From CAJINA01 sp964636125 (GTDB lineage: Bacteria > Desulfobacterota > Desulfobacteria > Desulfobacterales > CAJINA01), in NCBI GenBank assembly GCA_964636125.1, contig CAZWPX010000024.1, positions 9,869 through 73,868 on the forward strand: a DNA stretch of 64,000 nt, in the 5' to 3' direction. Under the pieces are notes generated by a model, which worked only from the letters and a program-made list of their open reading frames with translations, was not told where the DNA came from and searched no databases. Below, one piece after another: positions 9,963-24,900 of this stretch. The number at the start of each line of letters is the position of its first letter. The first letter of the stretch is position 1. A program made the position numbers and the translations under genes.

Positions 9963-12900
9963 AATATAGGTTCCTGCAGCCTGCAGATAGGCTTCCACCG
10001 GATCCGACACCTCCAGGGCAGTGTCTTCCGCCATTACGATCACTCGATACAGCCCTGTTCTATTAAGATTTGTCAGGGTCCCACCCCATTGATCATTTCC
10101 TAAATCAGTCAACTCAACTTCCGGATAAGCTGTGGTCAACTGACCATCCGACGCCTGAGCATCCGGCGGGATGACCTGGGCCCAAACTCGGCTTGTGGGC
10201 ATGTCGCCGCGTTGGATAGCCACCTGAATATTTGCATTTGTTTCTTCATCAGGTTCGTTTGGCAATGTTATTGAACTGACCCGTGGCCTCACACCAAATG
10301 TCGGATTCAGGATAAGGGAGGCCGCGAGCAGCCCGTTACTGTTGTCGTCCATGAGGGCCGTGGGGTTGCCATTTAGATTCGCCCAAGTTGAATTTTTGGC
10401 TTTGGTGAAGGCTTTGAGCAAGTTGTTTGAATCTCCACAGAAGCTTGAGAAAAGATACCGTGAAAACGCCTGGTAGCCGGACTGATCCGGGGAATACCAT
10501 TCATCCCCCGCACTGGTCAGAATTACACGATCAGGTGCACTGAGCTGCTGGATGAATTTACCGGCAAAGCAGGCTTCTATGATGATCACTACTTTGCAAC
10601 CGGTTCTTGTCTGGAGGGTGTTCAGGGCCGCATCTATTTCTGCCGCAGTAACCTTCTCGTAATTTTCCTGGGTGCCGTCATCGTAGATGACAAAAGAACC
10701 GTCGTTCAGACCATGGCCCTGCATGTAGACATACAAAGGCGTATGATCATTGAGGTCATTGTCAAACGCCGTCCCCACTCCCTTAAGGGCATTCAGAAAA
10801 TTTTCCACGGTTGGCTGCAGGACATCTACCTTGTCGCCATCGTTATCACCGAAGGGCGCTACCAGATCCACACTGTTGGTATTGAGCATCAAATGGATCA
10901 TCTCCTCGGTAAAACCTTTGCGGGAAAAGCTGCGATACGCATTGGTCACCAGGGTCTTGGTAACGTTCCAGGCGGTATTGTTCTCGTCGGACTTACCGCC
11001 GCCCAGGATAATTGCCCGGCCGAAGTCCACCCCTACCGGCACATAGAGCAGGTCGCTTTCACCGCCGATATAGTCGGCATTGCCGTCCCAGTAAGCTTTG
11101 AATTTCCAGATGCCGTTGCGATCAAAAAAGTTTTCCACCCGGCTCCACTCACCCTCCGCAAGGGTGCCGATATTGAAATCATGCATAACACTATCTGGGT
11201 CATTGGCTGAAACATCATCATCCGGAGAAATTCTTCGCAGGGTCACCGGCACCCAGGGTACTTTCGGGGCGGTGTGGCCAAAGATTTCATAAAACTGGTT
11301 GGCCGCCGGCAAGTCCTGTGTTTCATCGGGGGCGTGCTCACAGGTCAGTGAAATCTGCCCCTTATACACGATAAGATTTCGAGGCAGACTGGTGTAAGGG
11401 TTGGAATCCCCGTCGATCCAGGTGGCAGTAAGTTGGTATTGCCCCGGAGACAAAGTCTGGAGAATCTCCAGGGACTCGAATGTGCCCCCGGCACCACTTT
11501 GAACGGTAGTTGTAGACCAGGCGCCGCCATCCTGGTTGGTAATCGTCAAATCGACATTGGTCGGCGGGGTCCATTGGGGCAGAATCCGACCATAGAGTCT
11601 GACCGCTTCCCCGGTATACATTTCCGGTTTATCGGTCTCCACATGAATACCTTTGGCGTCCTTGGGAGCAATGGTCAGGCGCAGTTCATGGGTCAGCAGA
11701 TCAGAACTGCCGCCGGCCCACTCATTTTGGGAAAACACTCTAAAAGTGTATTCACCTGCCGCCGCACTGGGGTTTGCGGACACTTCGAGTTTCATGGCCG
11801 CCGGCAATTCAAGGTTGAACAGGCTCTGTTTTCTCACACCACCCAGATTGAATTCGTGGGATGTATTGGTCGGTAAACCGCTGCAAGTAAGGTTGACCGT
11901 TCCCTGGAAGCCCTCTTTGGGGACAATGGTGATAATGTATTTTGTGATACTGCCGGCATTTACGATTTCACCGGCAGCTTCAATTTTCAGCTCATAATTT
12001 GACAAGTCAGGCAACTCGGCACTCTCCATGTTGCTAAACCCGCTGCTCCTGGTACCGTCAGAGAAAGCAGCCACCTTGTAGTAATAGGTCACCTCTTTCT
12101 TGACATTTCGATCTATAAAGAAAATCTTTCCCTCTTCAACCTGGGCATTGAAAAATGATATGGCTTCATCACTCACCTTGTAGTAGTAGCCGTCTTCCAT
12201 CTGGCTGCGATAGACATGGTACGCATCCAGTCCATTTGCATTCAAATTCCAGCCCAGTTTTATCCTGTCCGCCAGGGTTTCTTTGATGAACAATCCCGTT
12301 GGATCTTCAGGCACAGTTACAGGGGCGTCCACATTCCAGGTTGCAGTGGTTGCCGATTCTATCGCCTGAGATGTCCCTTCCTGATTTTTGCCAATCACAT
12401 AAAGCGTATGGGTTCCATCAGCAAGGCCGACAAGGTTTATGGTCATTCCTGTATTGAAGTCACTACTCCAATCACCGCTGTCGACTTTGTATTGGTAAGT
12501 TACGACATCGGCCCCGCCAACAGTTATGGTAGCACTACGGGTGGGAACCGTACCCGTGGGGGCGCCGGTCAGTACTGCCACAGGTCCGATGGGAGTTCCG
12601 CCACCTACCGAGACAGGGTGACTTGCATCCGCCCAGCCCTTGCTGGGGAAGTCAATTGCCGAGATATTTAAGTCGCCCGACTGCGAGACCTTAATCTTGA
12701 AAAGATTGCCACTGGTCCCGTCAGCAATGGTCAGGCCGGTTTCGCCTACCACCGGCGCCCCGCCAAAAGGCGTAAACTCAACAGCATTGATTTCAGTAGA
12801 ACTCAGCAAAAACGTGGTGTCACCGGTTACGTTGACCGGGTGACCGAAAGAGTCCTGCAGCTGAAGTTGGATGTATGCACTGGTAACACCGGTATCGATG

Positions 12901-15900
12901 GTAAACGGCGATGGCAGTGCGCTGCCGTCCGACTTCACAAACACCAGGCTTGTAGGAGCCCCGGCAATCATTTCCACCGTGGCATTGCCCAGTTCTGTTT
13001 CGCCATCCTTCACCGTAAGCGTGGCACTACCAATATCCATAGAGGCCACCAGGCTGCAGGTAAACTGGCCGTTAACCGTAGTGTAGGTTGACGGCGAGAT
13101 CGACCCCAGGTCGGTGGTCACCTCAAAACTCGTTTCATCGCAGACGTTCTGGTTGGCGCCGTCTTTAACCGTGACGGTTACCTGGCGGATCCCCACCCCA
13201 TCGGCCAGCAGGCCTTCACTGCCGGCATCCAGGGTGGCCACCGCCGGGACAGAGTACCGTAAAGTGATGGTATCGGAATTCTGGTTTTCAGCTGCATCTG
13301 TGCTGGAAGCCGTTACTGTATAACTGTCCTGGGTGCCCATGGAGACCGTCGCAGACCAGGACGTGGAAGTGGGGTAGCTGACCGTGCCGACGGTTGCGGA
13401 TCCGGCATCAACAATTACAACAGCGCCCCCCTCCATGGTCCCGGTAAGGGCCAAACCATCCTGCCTGGTACAGACATCACCATTATCGATCGTCACAACC
13501 GTCACTCGATCCAGGGCAATGGTTGCCTGGACAGCCACACTGACATTCTGGGCGCCGTCCATGCCCCAGGCATACAGCGCCTTGCTGCCGTCGCCCGCGC
13601 TCTGGATGGTGTAGCCGGTGGGTGCGCTGCTGGTGCCCGCGCTCATCTCGGCCGGTGACGGCTGTGTGCCGCTTTCAGTAATCAGCCAGCGGGTAATGGC
13701 ACCGCCGGCATCGCTTCCGGAAAGGGCCACCGCCACCTCTGCGGCATTGGTCAGGCTCTGGCTGCCGCTGGTGAGGTCGGACACGGTAAAAGAAGAGACG
13801 ACCGGCAGGGCGGTATCGATGGTCCAGTTGAAAGTACTGGCCGAGCCTTCCGGCTGCCAGACGCCGCTGCTGTTTTTGGCAATGACCTGAACTGTATGAT
13901 TCCCAATAGCAAGTCCGGTTGCCGTGATGGGGGTGGCCGCATCGATTTCGGCACTCCAACCGCCGCCGTCCAGGTTGTATTTATAGGCTGTTACCCCTTC
14001 CCCGCCAATCGTGATATTGATCCCGGTCTGGTTGGTCAGGTTGCCAGGCTGGCTGGTGAATTGCGCCACCGGGTAGCTGACGGTGGTAAAGCTCCATACC
14101 GATCCGGTGGTGGAGGCACCGTTGTTGTCCGTGGCCACGATTTTCCAGTAATAGATGGTATTGTAATCCAGCGTGCCCGGGTCATAGGTTGTTCCGGCCT
14201 GGTCATCGGACACCAGTGATGCCGGTGGGTTGTCCGTGCCGAAATAGACGTTATAGGTAACCGTATCGCCGACATCCGGATCGCCGCCGGTCCAGGAGAA
14301 ATCCGCATCCAGGGTAACATCCGTGGCGGTTTCTGCCGGCGACTCAGATGATGGCTGATTTGGAGCACGGTTGCCTGAGGCAATTACAGACCCATAGACG
14401 AAAATGTCATCAAAGGCATTTATCGGGGTCTCCTGATTTTGGTCAAGGCTGGTAGAGATAAACCGGTAACTATTGAAGGCTGTGTCTGCAGTATTCAAAG
14501 AAAGGTTCTGCTCGACATCGTCTACCCAGATTTTCCAGGTCCCATCAGAAACATGCTCGACTCTCACCTTGTGAAAATTTTCATCATTCGGATAAGGGCA
14601 CTCCGCCAAGTCAGTGATCGTATTATTGTCGTACTTGGTTATGACTACTTTGGAATGGTAAGATGCGGCGAAAACCGTATAGCCGTTTGCATAGCTATTC
14701 CCCAGAGGATGTATAACAAGCGTATTATCTGTATGGATACCGACATAATTGACCGCCGAAACGTCATTTCTGCTTCTTGCCTGGTACTCCAGGGTGAACC
14801 CAGAACCACTCACCTCAGCGGCGAATTGTTTGTGGTGGCCGCCACGTTCAGTTCCGGTGCCCGCGACGTAGACACCATTATTGACCACAGGTGTGTTTCC
14901 TTGGGTGTCATAGGCGCGGAGACTTCTTTCTGTCCAATCGCTAATATCATTGTCGTTGAAGTCTTCCTTGAAAACCAGCTGGGTTGATTCATTCTGGTAT
15001 AATTCCTGGACTTCAGTTGAAGAAAGGACACGATTGTATATGCGAACGCTGTCAATTGCACCATTCAGGTCGTCGTCACTCTCAAAACACCCACCTAAAC
15101 AGTCCTGATCTCGTCCAAACCAGAGGCCAGTCTCCTCAACGACCAGATCCCCTTGGCCGAGAGTCCCGCTGATGTCAAGCTGGCCATCTACAAAAATTTT
15201 GACCGTTCCGTCGCTACCTTTTCTCGCCACCGTTACGTGATGCCACAAGCCATCATTAAAAGTTGTAGCATTAGAGCTTAAACTGATGTCTTTTACTAAA
15301 AGTTTCAGCATACCATTCTGGGTATAGAGCAGATATTCATTCCCCAATGCTGCATTGGCAGCAGATAGAATGGCCCCGTAGGTATCATTCGTTTTAACCC
15401 ATCCACTGAAAGTAATATCACTCAATGAATCGATGGTACTGTAGGGGATAGTTATCGAGTCTTCATTCCCGTCAAAACTGTACGCACTATCGGTACTCCC
15501 AAACCTGTCAGTAGCCAGAGTGGCCCCATTAGCCGTTCCATTGTGGCCGTTCCCACTTTCATCTTGAGCATTTCCGTTGAACGGATAGTAGGCCACTAAA
15601 CTATTCTCATAAGACGGCTTAATGCTAAACAGGCCCTGGATGGTTGCTTTTGAACTGTCGGACAAAGGCTCGACCTTCAGCATGCAGTTGACAGAAGTAG
15701 GTCCGACGATTGTCCAGTCGTAACTGCCGTCATTCGGAGTGTCTACCGCGATATCAGTGTAGGTTTTACCACCATCACAGGAAAGGGAAATTTTGACGTT
15801 GCCGGGAATATCCCGTGTATCCCAAGTGATGGGCAGGGTGCCACCGACATACCATTTTGAAGCCTGGAGAGGAGAAGTAATAAATAGGTGGGCCTGAATC

Positions 15901-18900
15901 AGGTTCTGGCCGCCGCGGACCGCGCGCACGTAATTCGTTGTACTTTTTTCTAAACCAGATAGGAGGCCTCCATCAAAATAGGCCACCCAACTTGCTGTGT
16001 TGTTGTCTGTCTCAGGTGTTTCCAGAAATGATTTAGAAGTTGATGTCCAATATATCGCCGAGGCTGAAGTCCCTGGGAAAAGGTCGCTATCGATTGCTGG
16101 ATTAGGATGTTTATGATCAATAAGAGCCGCTAACTCATGAATGCTTGGGAGGCGCCAATCATTATACCCAGCGTATGACAATCCATTATGGCGACTTAGT
16201 GCTGACTCCCAGTTCATAGGGCCGGAAGTAGTCTGTTCCCACATAATGCCTCTTGTAATATCGGTTATAGTGCCGTCACCATTGTTAATTAAATTATCGC
16301 TTTGGTGGGCGTGGTTAGCCCTGACAGCACGAACATGATAACTACTTGACTTTACTGGGTAGGCACACCAACCGCTAAAAAAATTAACATACCAAGCAGA
16401 ATTAGAATTTTTAGCGCCTGTAGTTGATGTCCAATGACCTGGAGAAACAGCATTGGGGAAATATTTGCTGTTTACTGCAGAATCCCACGCATCGTAATTT
16501 ATAATCGAGGTCAATTCATTTACTGTTGGCAATCTCCAATCGGTATGCCCGCCATAGTTTCCAGCATTCAGGGCATTGATAAAATCTTCTGTATCGGTAC
16601 CATCACCGGCAGTTCCAGCATACCCACCATTCGTCTCTGGATTACTGTCGTACCAGGTATAAGTATTGTCTTTATCATGAACCGACCCGTCATCTGTTTT
16701 AACTTCCCACATCAAACCGGTAACTTCATCATAAACCATAGCCCATGAATTGGCACTGTCCGGCAGATAGTTGCCCTGTGCGTCCATCTTGATATAGGCA
16801 GGCGCATTAATGAGATAATCAGAATCCTCACCTGAGGTATCAGTATATGAGGTCGTTTGGTCGGTATCCGGTATCCTGCCGGTTACCGGCGGCAGAATCA
16901 AGTGAGATGCAGCACTCTGAGGATCGGTCTGGTCCTGATGCTCTCGACCATTTACGAATTTGTCATTGTCCGGGTCAAGGAGGGAATCATCTGCTGTGGG
17001 ATCAAGACCATTTGTGACTTCCCAGGCGTCCTGCATGCCGTCATTGTCTTTGTCGGGAGTCTCTTGATTATAGAGTTCCTGAATTTCTGCAGCCGTAAGA
17101 GGCCGGTTGTAGATGCGGACATCATCTATATCACCTGCAAAGAAGTAATTTGTATTCGAACCGGCTTCACCTGAAAGTAGATGGCCAATATACAAAGGAA
17201 TTGAATTTGATACCAATTGGTTGGCATGAACCATTGAACCATCAAGAATTCCATTTTGATAAACCTTTACCACATTATTATCATAAGTGCCGGCGACTTG
17301 AATCCATTGCCCCGCAGAAATGTTACCTGATCCTACAACGCCTGAAAAACTGTTACTGCCGACGCCAAATAGACTGTCGTGATTACCACCGCCATTTTGT
17401 GTCCAAAGACCGAATCCGGACTCACCAGATCTTTTAGATATAATACCGCAATTTTGTGTTATCGGTTCTTGGGGATCAATTCTAATCCAGGCAGAAACAG
17501 TAATATTGTCATTAATTCCCAGCGAAGAAGAATTAGGGACTATGATTTCATCATTCACACCATCAAATCTGTATGAACTCAATGCGTTTCCGAATCTGTC
17601 CTCAGAAAGCAGCGCTTCAGTCACAACACCATCATTTCCGTACCCACTCGCATCGTTGGCAGTTCCATTGAAAGGGTAATAAGCTACCAGGCCTTCTGCT
17701 GTTGTAGGATCACTACTATTGGTAACCTCAAAACCATCGGACAGACCATCTTTGTCCGTATCGCTAAGATTTGGGTTGATATTGTTCTGGTATTCCTGAA
17801 GATCGGTCAAGCCGTCGTTATCGGTGTCGACAGTGCCATTATGAGACGTATCGCCAAAGTTGGCAATTTCCCAATCATCCGACATACCATCGCCGTCACA
17901 ATCCGTACAGGTGGTGGTGTCGAGGGTTCGAATCCAGATATCGTCTATATGGGAATCATAGGCTACGGCACCGCGTCCGCTGCTCAACCCGATTGTCTTT
18001 ATGCCATCACTTATGGGAAGAGTGGTTGTTACGTTTTTGGCAACGAGCGTGTCGTCCATCCATAAACTAAATTTATTGGTGGAGGTGTCGATCAGGAATC
18101 TGGCTTTTTTCCATTCAGGCAGATAGGGCCCGGTCACGTGGTAACTCCCCTCATAATGTGCCGCCCACACCATTGCATCCGATTTAACCAGGGCTATACT
18201 GGAAGCACCTCTTGCAGTCCCGATAGACAGGCCAAAATTATTGTCGCCAGAGTTTGGTTTTATCCATGCTGAGAATTCAATCAGCCCTTTTAGCGGCTCA
18301 GAAAACTCCTTCCAACAGATATTGTCCCGGCTGACCAGCAGCGAACCGCTACCGACCTTGACCTCTGATGACTGGCAGGTCGGGGGATTACCGGATTCAG
18401 TTCCATCGCACTGATCCCAACCGCTGCAGAAATCTTGCGGTGTGTAGGGAACAGAATATGCCGTGCTGTATATGGCAACATCATCAAAATGGGCGTACAG
18501 TCCTGGCTCTGTTCCAGGGGCCAAAAATATTCGGGTGAGGGTTTCGACTGATAGAGTATCGGAGGCCACCTCAATACCGTCAATAAGGGCATCGACAAAA
18601 CCATTTTCAATCCGCCATTCAAACTGGTGCCATCCCTGGCTTCTGGGCACCGCGGTTGTAATCCTGGTCTGCCCTGTCCAATCAACAACATAGTTGGAAC
18701 CATTATACCATCCAAGGTTGATATACTTTGATCCGTTGTCGAAATATATTCTGGTATTCACATCCCAGTTTGTCCCGGATAGCATGGCGTCATAGTAGTA
18801 AATTACGACACGCTTTACGTTATCGACAGGTAATTCTTCCAGATCATAAACTGCGTCCTGGGTGTTTTGAAGATAAAAACTCCGGTCACCGAGATAACTT

Positions 18901-21900
18901 TGATCCGTTGAAGTCACCGGGCTACCCTGGGCCAGAGTCCACCCATGGTTTGTTGGGCTGTCTTCGTATTCAAAACTGTCTTGAACCAACTTTAAGGAGT
19001 AATTTGCCTGACTATTGTAAAGTTCCTGGACCTCATTGGGCAATAAGACCCGGTTGTAGACTCGGGCCTCGTCAATTAGCCCGGCAAACCAATGGGTATT
19101 GCCGCCGGACCAGCCACCGAACGACAAGGGTGCATTGTTATCAGTATTCAGAGCCGGGTTGTCAGCGGTTTCGTCTGCAAGATTTCCATCGATGTAAATT
19201 TTCACTTTGCCATTGAATGAGTCGCGAACACCAACCACATGGTGCCAGATCCCATCGTTCAACGCAGCTGATTCGGCCGCAAATAACGCCGTGTTCGTTT
19301 CATCATGGACCTGAAACGAAACGGTGCCCGCCTCTGGCGCGCCAATGCCATCGAGATTCATATTGATGCCATAAAAACCCGCCGTCTCAATGTCCTTGTC
19401 TACCAGGTAAGCCCAGCTGCTGAGTGTTGTGTTAAACCACAAGGAGATGGAGAAAGACTCCGTTCCAAATCTCAGGGCGACATCATCAGGCACGAGAATT
19501 TCATCATCGATCCCATCGAAACTGGCCGCCTGTCCTGATAAGCCGGCATCATAGGAAACACCGCCCTGCCCGCTACCGTCATGGCCATTCCCTGCAGCAT
19601 CAGCGGCATTGCCGTTGAAAGGGTAATAGGCCACAAGTCCGGCGGCTATTACCGGATCACTGCCGTTGGCAACCTCAAACCCATCAGAAAGACCGTCTTT
19701 GTCTGTATCTGATAAATTGGGATTGGTGCCGTTCTGGTATTCCTGGAGCGCGGTTAGACCATCTTTATCTGCATCGACAGTGCCGTCATGTGTTAGATCG
19801 CCAAAGTATTGGATTTCCCACCAGTCCAGGATTGAATCCGCGTCTGAATCTATTGTTTCTATGGGGCCGTTCCATTTGTAGATTTTAGAATCAATATTCC
19901 GTGTCGCTAAGTCTTCATCGTAATAACTGGCAGCAGCAATATAGAGTTGATTATCGATTATAAAGCTCTCCCAATCGCGGCCCGATTGGGTTGGCAGGCC
20001 CTGAAACTCTACAAACTGGGACCCATTCCATCTATATACTTTAGACATTAGGTTGTAGTGAGACCCATCCCAACTATTGATTACTGCCAGGTATGCGGAA
20101 CCATTTACAGTGAACGACTGCCAGTCCCAGGCACCTTGAGTTGGTATGGACTGTACTTCTACAAATGCACTTCCATTCCATTTGTATATTTTTGAATGCG
20201 TATTGTAATTATAATTAATAGAGCTACCCTCCGCGTTGTTCGCAACCGCAAGGTATGTTTCCCCTTCAATCTCAAAATTTTCCCAATCCACCGCGCCAAA
20301 AGTGGGAATTGACTGTAGTTGAGCAAAAGTGCTGCCGTTCCACCTATAGATCACTGAATCTAAATTGAATGTTGTCCCATTGTAAGAGTTCGCAACTGCT
20401 AAATACATGACACCGTCAATGGAAAAGCTTTCCCAGTCTTGCGCACTGTGTGTGGGAATTGATTGTTCTTCGGTGAATTGGTTCCCATTCCACTTAAAAA
20501 TTTTGGAATTGATACTATAATCCCCACTGCCGGCATATGCATTTGCTATTGCCAGGTAAGTTTCTCCATCAATGGTAAAACTCTCCCAACCGGATCCTTC
20601 ATTGGTAGGAATTGATTGAATTTCTATGATTTCGTCACCAACCAATTTATAGATTTTTGAATCAATATTCGGATTTGAACTATTATTATATCTATTCGCT
20701 ACAGCCAGATATGTTACCCCATTGATCGTGAAGCTTTCCCAGTCTGCGGCCCCACTGGTTGGGATCGTGTACCTTTCAACAAAGGATTCACCGTTCCATT
20801 TATAAATCTTGGAAAAAATTTCTTTCGCCGTGTCATTGTAAAGATTCGCAACGACAAGATAAGGAATGCCATCAATAACAAAGCTGTCCCAATCATGTGC
20901 ACCCATTGTCGGTAGCGCTTGAAACTCCTCAAAGAAGCCCGATTCCTGTTTGTAAAGTTCCTGGACTTCAGCCGATAAGAGTGAACGGCTGAAGATGCGA
21001 ACCTCATCCAGGAGTCCATTGAAAAACCTCGGGATAGTCGGATGGTTCTGTTTTCCGAAAAGCAGGTCGGCGTTATTGATAACAGCCGGGTATGTCGGCG
21101 TAAAAAATCCCCATTCTGCATCCAGTTCCACGCCGTCGACATAAATGGAACTATTAGTCCCCATGCCGTATTTATGTTGAACTACGACATGATGCCACTG
21201 GCCATCATTCAGGGTCGCATAAATATTGGGGCCGTCGACCTGGGAAGGTTCCCATGCGGCAGATCCCGGTGCAGGGGCCCCGACGCCCGAAACGTGGAAG
21301 TTCACCCCTCTTGTTGTTGAGAATTTAACGTCAAACTGGATTTGATCTTCGGATTCTAATCGCTTGGCAATGGGATAAGACTCACTGATATCAGCAGTGC
21401 CTTTTTTTACCCAGAAGCTGTACGCGATTTCATTGGTCATATTCTGGAAGCTTGCAGAATCCGGGACCTCAATGTAATCGTCGGTACCGTCGAAAGAGTA
21501 TGCGCCATTGGTGTCCTCATTTAACCCAGCGACTGGGGTCGGACCGATGACCGTTCCGTCATTTCCATTGCCGCTGGCATCTACAGCATCACCACTAAAC
21601 GGATAATATGCCACTACTCCTTCACCCACAGTAGGGTCACTGCCGTTGCCAACTTCAAAACCATCAGAAAGGCCATCTTGATCCGTGTCGCTAAAATTTG
21701 GATTGGTATTGTTCTGGTATTCCTGGAAATCAGTCAATCCGTCAATATCAGTATCGACGGTGCCATCATAGGTAAGATCGCCGAAGAACTGACTCTCCCA
21801 CCAGTCAGGAAGGGTGTCAGAGTCGGAATCGGTTTCTTGAATTGGACCGCTCCATTTGTAGATTTTGGAGTTTAATTCCCGCGTTGATGTGTCACCATCA

Positions 21901-24900
21901 TATGATTGTGCTACCGCAAGATATAACTGATTGTTAATACTGAAGGATGCAGAACTGGCGACGCCCATCCCGGGTATCGTCTGGATCTCTTTAAATTGTG
22001 TTCCACTCCATCTATATATCTTTGTATTAACATTCATATCGGCGCTGCTGAGCAAACCAGAACGGTAGTTGCTGCCGGAAAGATATGTAACCCCCGATAT
22101 TTTAAAACTTTCCCAGTGCCAGGCGCCTTGCGTTGAAATGGTTTGAAATTCTTCAAATGAACTTCCATTCCATTTGTAAATTTTAGAGTCAACATCATAG
22201 GTGGAATCATTCTGGTGGTTTGCTACAGCCAGATAGTGTTCCCCTGCGACACTAAAATACTCCCAGTCGATTGCACCAATCGTTGGTATACTTTGGAAAA
22301 GCTCAAAATTTGACCCATTCCATTTATAAACAATAGAATTTACCCCTGTTGTAGAACCGTCATACAGGTTTGCAATCGCCAGGTATTTATCCGTATCAAT
22401 TTCAAAGTACTCCCAATCCCTACCGCTATTTGTAAGGATTGACTGGAACTCGACGAACTGGGTGCCATTCCACTTATAAATTTTAGAATCTACAATATGC
22501 GTTGAACCGTTATGGTAGTTCGCTACTGCTATATAATTCTCTCCATTTAATGTAAAAGCCTCCCAACCGTTTGCACCATTCGTTGGAATCGCTTGAAACT
22601 CAGTAAAAGCACTCCCATTCCATTTATAAATTTTAGAATTTACATTATTTGTCGAGTTGCTTTCCATGTTGGCGACCGCCAAATAGGTCTTACCGTCAAT
22701 CTGAAAGCTCTCCAAGTCACGCGCGCCAGTGGTTGGTATGGTCTGAATCTCTACGAAAGATAAACCATTCCATTTGTAGATTCTCGAATCAACCTCGCTA
22801 TTGAGACTATCATCTCTGTAATTTGCTACGGCGAGGAATTGTTCCCCATTGATTGAAAAATGCTCAAAATCATGTCCTGATATAGTCGGTATCGCCTGAA
22901 ACTCTTCGAAAAACCCGGATTCCTGTTTGTACAGTTCCTGGATTTCATCCGAAGAAAGTGCGCGATCGTAAACTCGGACTTCGTCAATGCTACCCTCAAA
23001 GAAACCACTCTGGTCTTTGGCCCGGTAACCGATACCCATAGGCAAAATTTCATTGGCCATTGTTAAGGTAACTGAAAGAGAACCTTCCAAAACACCATCG
23101 CAATAAAGCATCAGCGCACTGCCATCGTATATTCCAACTATATGGTGCCATTTAGCATCAACCGGGGTCGTTCCAACAGCCTCATGGCCACCATCACCAT
23201 AGTCTCCGCCTCTGACTCTGTAATACCCGGTACCTTTGGTTCCCATTGAAAAAGGAATTTCAGATCCTTTGCTAACGATGTAGGATTCACTGGTATTGTC
23301 CGTCTTTGCCCAGGCCGATACCGTAAAATGGGAGGGTATAAAACTACTGAGGCTTGTGACTTCTATTTGATCATCGCTGCCGTCGAAAAGATAGGCACTA
23401 CCTGAGATCCCCTTCTTATCTTCTGTCAGAGTAGCCCCGGAGACCACCCCATTGTGTCCATTCCCGCTCTCATCGGTGGCATTTCCGCTGAAGGGATAAT
23501 AGGCCACCAGGCCTTCGGCAACTATCGGATCACTCCCATTTGCATCTTCAAACCCGTCGGACAAACCGTCCTTGTCTGTATCGGCCAGGTTGGGATTGGT
23601 GCCCTTCTGGTATTCCTGGAGATCCGTGAGGCCATCGTTGTCTGTGTCAGCGGTGCCATCGCGGGTGAGATTGCCGAAATGGGTGGTTTCCCATGAATCG
23701 GGCATACCATCATTATCGGAATCGTCAGCAATACCTTTCCACTCATACACAATCGAGTTGATCTGGTAGGAGGCATCTGTGGCCTCGTTGGCCAATGCCA
23801 GAAACGATCTGCCCTCCATGGTGAAAAAATGCCAGTCATGGGCCATGTGACTCTCGATTTTCTGGGTTACCTCGTAGACGCTGCCGTTCCACTTATAGAT
23901 GATTGAATCAGTCGTGCGTGAATCGGTACCCGCTTCACGGCCATAAGCAAGAGCAAGGTAGTTTTTGCCATCAATCCTGAAACTCTCCGCATCATAAGCC
24001 ATATACGTTGGAAATTGCTGAATTTCCGAAAAATCAGTGCCATTCCATTCCAGAATTTTGGCAGTTTGAGCCCATGTAGAACCATTGTACCGGCCAATAA
24101 AAACCAAGTGCACAACACCGTCTACGATGGATGATTCAACATCATAGCAGTCCTCCATCGGTACATTCTGAAACACATCGAAGCCGGTCCCATTCCATTT
24201 GTAAATAAGGCTGTCATCTGTGTTACTCGTATAGGCTGTACCCAATGCCAAATAGGTATCTGAACCGATAGTGAAAATTTCAGGCTTTCCAGAGGTAACC
24301 GGATATGACAAATGCTGGCCAAATTCAGCCCCGTTCCACTTGTGAATTTCGAGAGCCAAAGTGACAGGATCAATAGTCGTAAAATAGCTGTCCGCACCTA
24401 TTTCGAAATATTTGAATTGAGAACCTATGTTAAGGGATTGAACTTCCGAAAATTGAGATCCGTTCCATTTTAAAAGGCTGGAATAGTTAGATTTGCTGTT
24501 TAGAATAACCAGGTACGTATCACTGCCAATATTAAAGCTTTCGCACTCGCGCGCGCCATTGGTCGCGATGATCTGAAACTGTTCAAACTGGGTTCCATTC
24601 CAGCGATACACGAAGGAGTCTACGTTGTAGTTCCCTGAGCCATTGCTGAAATTCGCTACAGCCAGATAAGTGGTACCATCGATTTCAAAGCTCTCCCAGT
24701 CACTGGCCGCGCTGGTTGGAATCGCCTGGAACTCTTCAAAAAACCCGGATTCCTGTGAATAGAGTTCCTGTACTTCAGCTTCTGTCAAAATACGGTTATA
24801 AATGCGGATATCGTCAATAGCCCCATCAAAAAAATTACTAAAAGGCGATGACTGCTCGGCGCCAATGTAAAGGTTGCGGTCATTGTTTGATATATCAAAG